From: Beroe ovata | Taxonomy: Eukaryota > Ctenophora > Nuda > Beroida > Beroidae | NCBI GenBank assembly: GCA_946803715.1 | Contig: CAMPET010000023.1 | Span: 131,190 to 192,006 of the forward strand | DNA length: 60,817 nt | Direction: 5' to 3' | Shown: positions 59,001 through 60,817 of the stretch, in pieces | How positions within the stretch are numbered: position 1 is the first letter of the stretch | How the letters are laid out: each line of letters starts with the position of its first letter | Notes under the pieces: model-generated | Databases searched by the model: none | Told to the model about the DNA's origin: nothing | Seen by the model: only the letters and a program-made list of their open reading frames with translations | Position numbers and translations under genes: made by a program

Positions 59001-60065
59001 ATTCGTCTGATAGAGACGCGCGTGTATAGATTATCTCCATTCGGCGATCGCGCGTGCTCACATACCACTTCTCAATGAAAACAACCAACAACAAATTCCG
59101 GATTCTGGAGATCTATCGATGTATTGTACTTCAAGGCGGCACAGCGCAATGCGCATCGATTTCCGGCCTTCCAGCATTTGAAAGGTGATAACTGATAGTC
59201 GCCTCTCTCAATATTCCGGGTGATATGAATCAACATTCAGCATTTTGGTATTCAGCGAGTGAGTCAGGGGCCAGCTCAAAACATGATTTCAACCATGTAT
59301 ATTTGATATCCAGATCATTGTATGATCACGGTTACATTAGAACTATGGGATTGTGTTTAGAGTCCAAAGACTACTCCAGACAATACATCACGAGATCTAC
59401 CTTAAGACAATCGAATTGGAAAACCTTGGCTCCATGCCAAATGAATCAATATGCCACTGGTAATAGAATTACCAAGCGATAACTCTACGCTACTCTGACG
59501 TGCGAATATTTTATAGTTCTTGCAAGAGGACTGGTTTAGAACTGATAGTTCATCCCAATTTTTGGAACAAAAGCGTTTAGTTACGAATTATGAGCTCACA
59601 GTAGATAAGTACATTGCGAATTCTTTCCATCACATCAAAATATAGAAATTACACTTCGACTATAACATTCCCTACCTTGCCTGTATCGGTAACGTATATA
59701 ATCTGTCCAATGAAGCTGTGTGAACACATCACAGAACACAGAATGATATCCATGGGGTTGTAGTCGAACTTCCTATTGTATTCCAGGGAGTAGACACTCA
59801 CGTCCTCTTCAACCTGTAACCGGGAGTGTCAGATGGGGAGTGTGTCATGTTTGTGCAAGAGACGTGGTAATGTCCGTTCTAATATAATGTAATAACACTT
59901 TGAGTAGTACAGGTAGGAATATGGTACCCTCCAATACTCCATATTCCATACATCAAAGCATCTCGGGTACTACAATACCTTGTCAGATTCAAGCCAATGC
60001 ACGGTACAAGTCCTATCTTTGGAATTGTAACGTGATACCACAGCAAATTGATCAACGTTACCAAT
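56063..60065 (-). CDS. UBE2O: UBE2O, large E2/E3 hybrid ubiquitin-conjugating enzyme (5' end beyond window)
   Basis: Exons: 59979-60065, 59676-59813, 58542-58795, 57997-58345, 57838-57924, about 57608-57753, 57365-57533, 57045-57212, 56836-56964, 56645-56731, 56402-56513 and 56063-56256 (TGA). In order they encode SH3-like beta segments ([24 protein letters not shown]...; [13 protein letters not shown]), a very acidic stretch ([16 protein letters not shown]), a helical coiled-coil region, then the UBC domain ([44 protein letters not shown]) with the active-site Cys in VCLSLLGTW. It ends in the conserved C-terminal [11 protein letters not shown] segment. UBE2O ubiquitinates unassembled ribosomal and other client proteins without a separate E3. 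The join between 57533 and the exon before it is unresolved in phase. All other joins fit. Confidence 0.92.
57213..57285. repeat. Tandem duplication of a UBE2O 3' splice site
   Basis: The segment covering CTCTCGCCGCCACAG plus the first bases of exon 57045-57212 is present a second time, 55 bp upstream in transcript direction, with slight divergence. Confidence 0.85.
58376..58560. repeat. Minisatellite in UBE2O intron, starting at the donor
   Basis: Units of about 13-19 bp on the theme CTGACACCACTCACTT / CCCGACCACTCACTC. On the minus strand these carry repeated GGTGTCAGTAAGG, the same sequence as the exon's own 5' splice site. Confidence 0.85.
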
Positions 60066-60088
60066 CTGTGGGAGGAGGCAAGAGTTGT

Positions 60089-60212
60089 AACAGTCACGCA
60101 TGAATAACCCAACAGTCACGCTAGAATAACGCAACAGTCACGCTGGAATAACGCAACAGTCACGCTAGAATAACGCAACAGTCACGCAGAAATAAGGCGA
60201 GAGTCACGCAGT
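60089..60212. repeat. Six-unit 22-bp minisatellite
   Basis: Units AACAGTCACGCTAGAATAAC plus two bases, with single-base variants, just upstream (in transcript direction) of the UBE2O exon at 60065. Confidence 0.9.
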
Positions 60213-60535
60213 GGCCACGCGCAGGTCAAGTACACAGTTCCACGTGCACATTATGTCAATGTGTCAAGTGAATTACACTCAGTTTCTTTTATAAGAAACT
60301 TATTAAAATCCTAGGCTAGAGGTTTCTTATTTTTCCGCGATTTTGAGCCTACAAGTTTCTTAACTGGTTTCTTATTCTGTATCCTATATCAATTTTCGAA
60401 ACTTACTTGAGTCATCATCTCAACATAGTTGTACTTATTAATTTGTTGTAATTATTAAGTCTATACCATAGGTGTTCTCAAAATGCCGATCAGAAGTGCA
60501 ATGTATGGTATACGGTTAAAAGTGAAGACGCATGG

Positions 60536-60567
60536 GCAGGGGCCTGGGGGCGCAGCCCCCAGAAGCC
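60536..60567. repeat. GC-rich palindrome
   Basis: Contains the perfect palindrome GGGGGCGCAGCCCCC flanked by GGGGCCT and AGAAGCC; probably the tip of a dispersed element. Confidence 0.7.
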
Positions 60568-60598
60568 AGACGTTTTCTATTGATAGAGTTATCGTTGT

Positions 60599-60817
60599 AC
60601 TGATAAGGGGTTATGGCGGCCACTAACTCGGGAACCTATCATCCGATTGACGTAAAATTTTGGTCGTTCGAGTTTCTAATGGTCCTTGATCGATGATAAA
60701 AGTTTCAAATCAATCGGTCGATCCGTTTGGGAGCAATCCTCAAATGCTCACTCAAACTGACATGTTTTGGGTCGATAAGGGGTTATGGCGGCCTCTAACT
60801 CAGGAACTGATCATCGG
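60599..60817. repeat. Direct repeat pair of about 45 bp
   Basis: GATAAGGGGTTATGGCGGCC plus a variable base and TCTAACTC(G/A)GGAAC..ATCATC occurs at about 60602-60650 and again from 60774 to the window edge, 172 bp apart. Confidence 0.85.

Larger units (their letters stand above)
60066..60817. other. UBE2O intron or upstream exon region at right edge
   Basis: Holds a six-unit 22-bp minisatellite, a GGGGGCGCAGCCCCC palindrome and a roughly 45-bp direct repeat (60599-60645 and 60772-60817). No further UBE2O exon was recognised. Confidence 0.55.

Overview
The window is nuclear DNA from an animal. Spliced genes with GT-AG introns encode metazoan proteins: alpha-tubulin, a CLC-6/7-type chloride/proton exchanger, a Shaker-type Kv channel, epsilon-type diacylglycerol kinase, GET4, cytosolic/mitochondrial histidyl-tRNA synthetase, CPPED1, UBE2O, an SCP2-domain protein and a Gli/Glis/Zic zinc-finger protein. 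Introns are mostly 40-400 bp and genes are closely packed. Protein divergence and compactness suggest an early-branching marine invertebrate such as a ctenophore, placozoan or sponge. I cannot name the species from sequence alone.

Layout, left to right. 0-1.5 kb: 5' exons of a Gli/Glis/Zic-type gene (-), running off the left edge. 4.0-6.1 kb: complete 4-exon SCP2-domain gene (-) with a mitochondrial-type leader. 8.2-28.1 kb: a CLC-7-like gene (-) whose last five exons (10.1-12.2 kb) lie about 12 kb from the preceding fifteen (24.2-28.1 kb). The splice phase across the gap fits exactly, so an intronless Kv channel gene (+, 20.96-23.85 kb) sits inside a CLC intron on the opposite strand. 29.8-31.4 kb: complete 451-residue alpha-tubulin (+), head to head with CLC. 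32.1-33.2 kb: an unrecognised two-repeat secreted, probably GPI-anchored protein (+). 33.2-33.8 kb: two exons of an unknown gene (-). 35.4-39.3 kb: DGKE-like kinase (+). 39.8-42.0 kb: GET4 (-). 42.2-42.7 kb: 3' exons of HARS (-). The DGKE-GET4-HARS block is then repeated (43.2-50 kb) and continues into complete HARS (-), CPPED1 (-) and the 3' two-thirds of UBE2O (-), which runs off the right edge.

A theme of the window is that single-N gaps (10084, 21968, 43244, 43512, 45918) are flanked by near-identical copies. These look like two haplotypes of a very heterozygous diploid laid end to end, not true tandem duplications. The haplotypes differ informatively: one carries a 446-bp hAT-type MITE with a perfect 8-bp target duplication, and the other has the empty site. 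The intergenic and intronic DNA holds several small hairpin/MITE families, minisatellites and a perfect 75-bp inverted repeat in a DGKE intron.

Functionally this is a gene-dense housekeeping neighbourhood: tail-anchored protein targeting (GET4), translation (HARS), ubiquitin transfer (UBE2O), phosphoprotein and lipid signalling (CPPED1, DGKE, SCP2), lysosomal/endosomal ion exchange (CLC), excitability (Kv) and the cytoskeleton (tubulin). No operon-like logic is evident. CPPED1, HARS and GET4 are closely spaced on one strand (about 155 bp and 250 bp apart).
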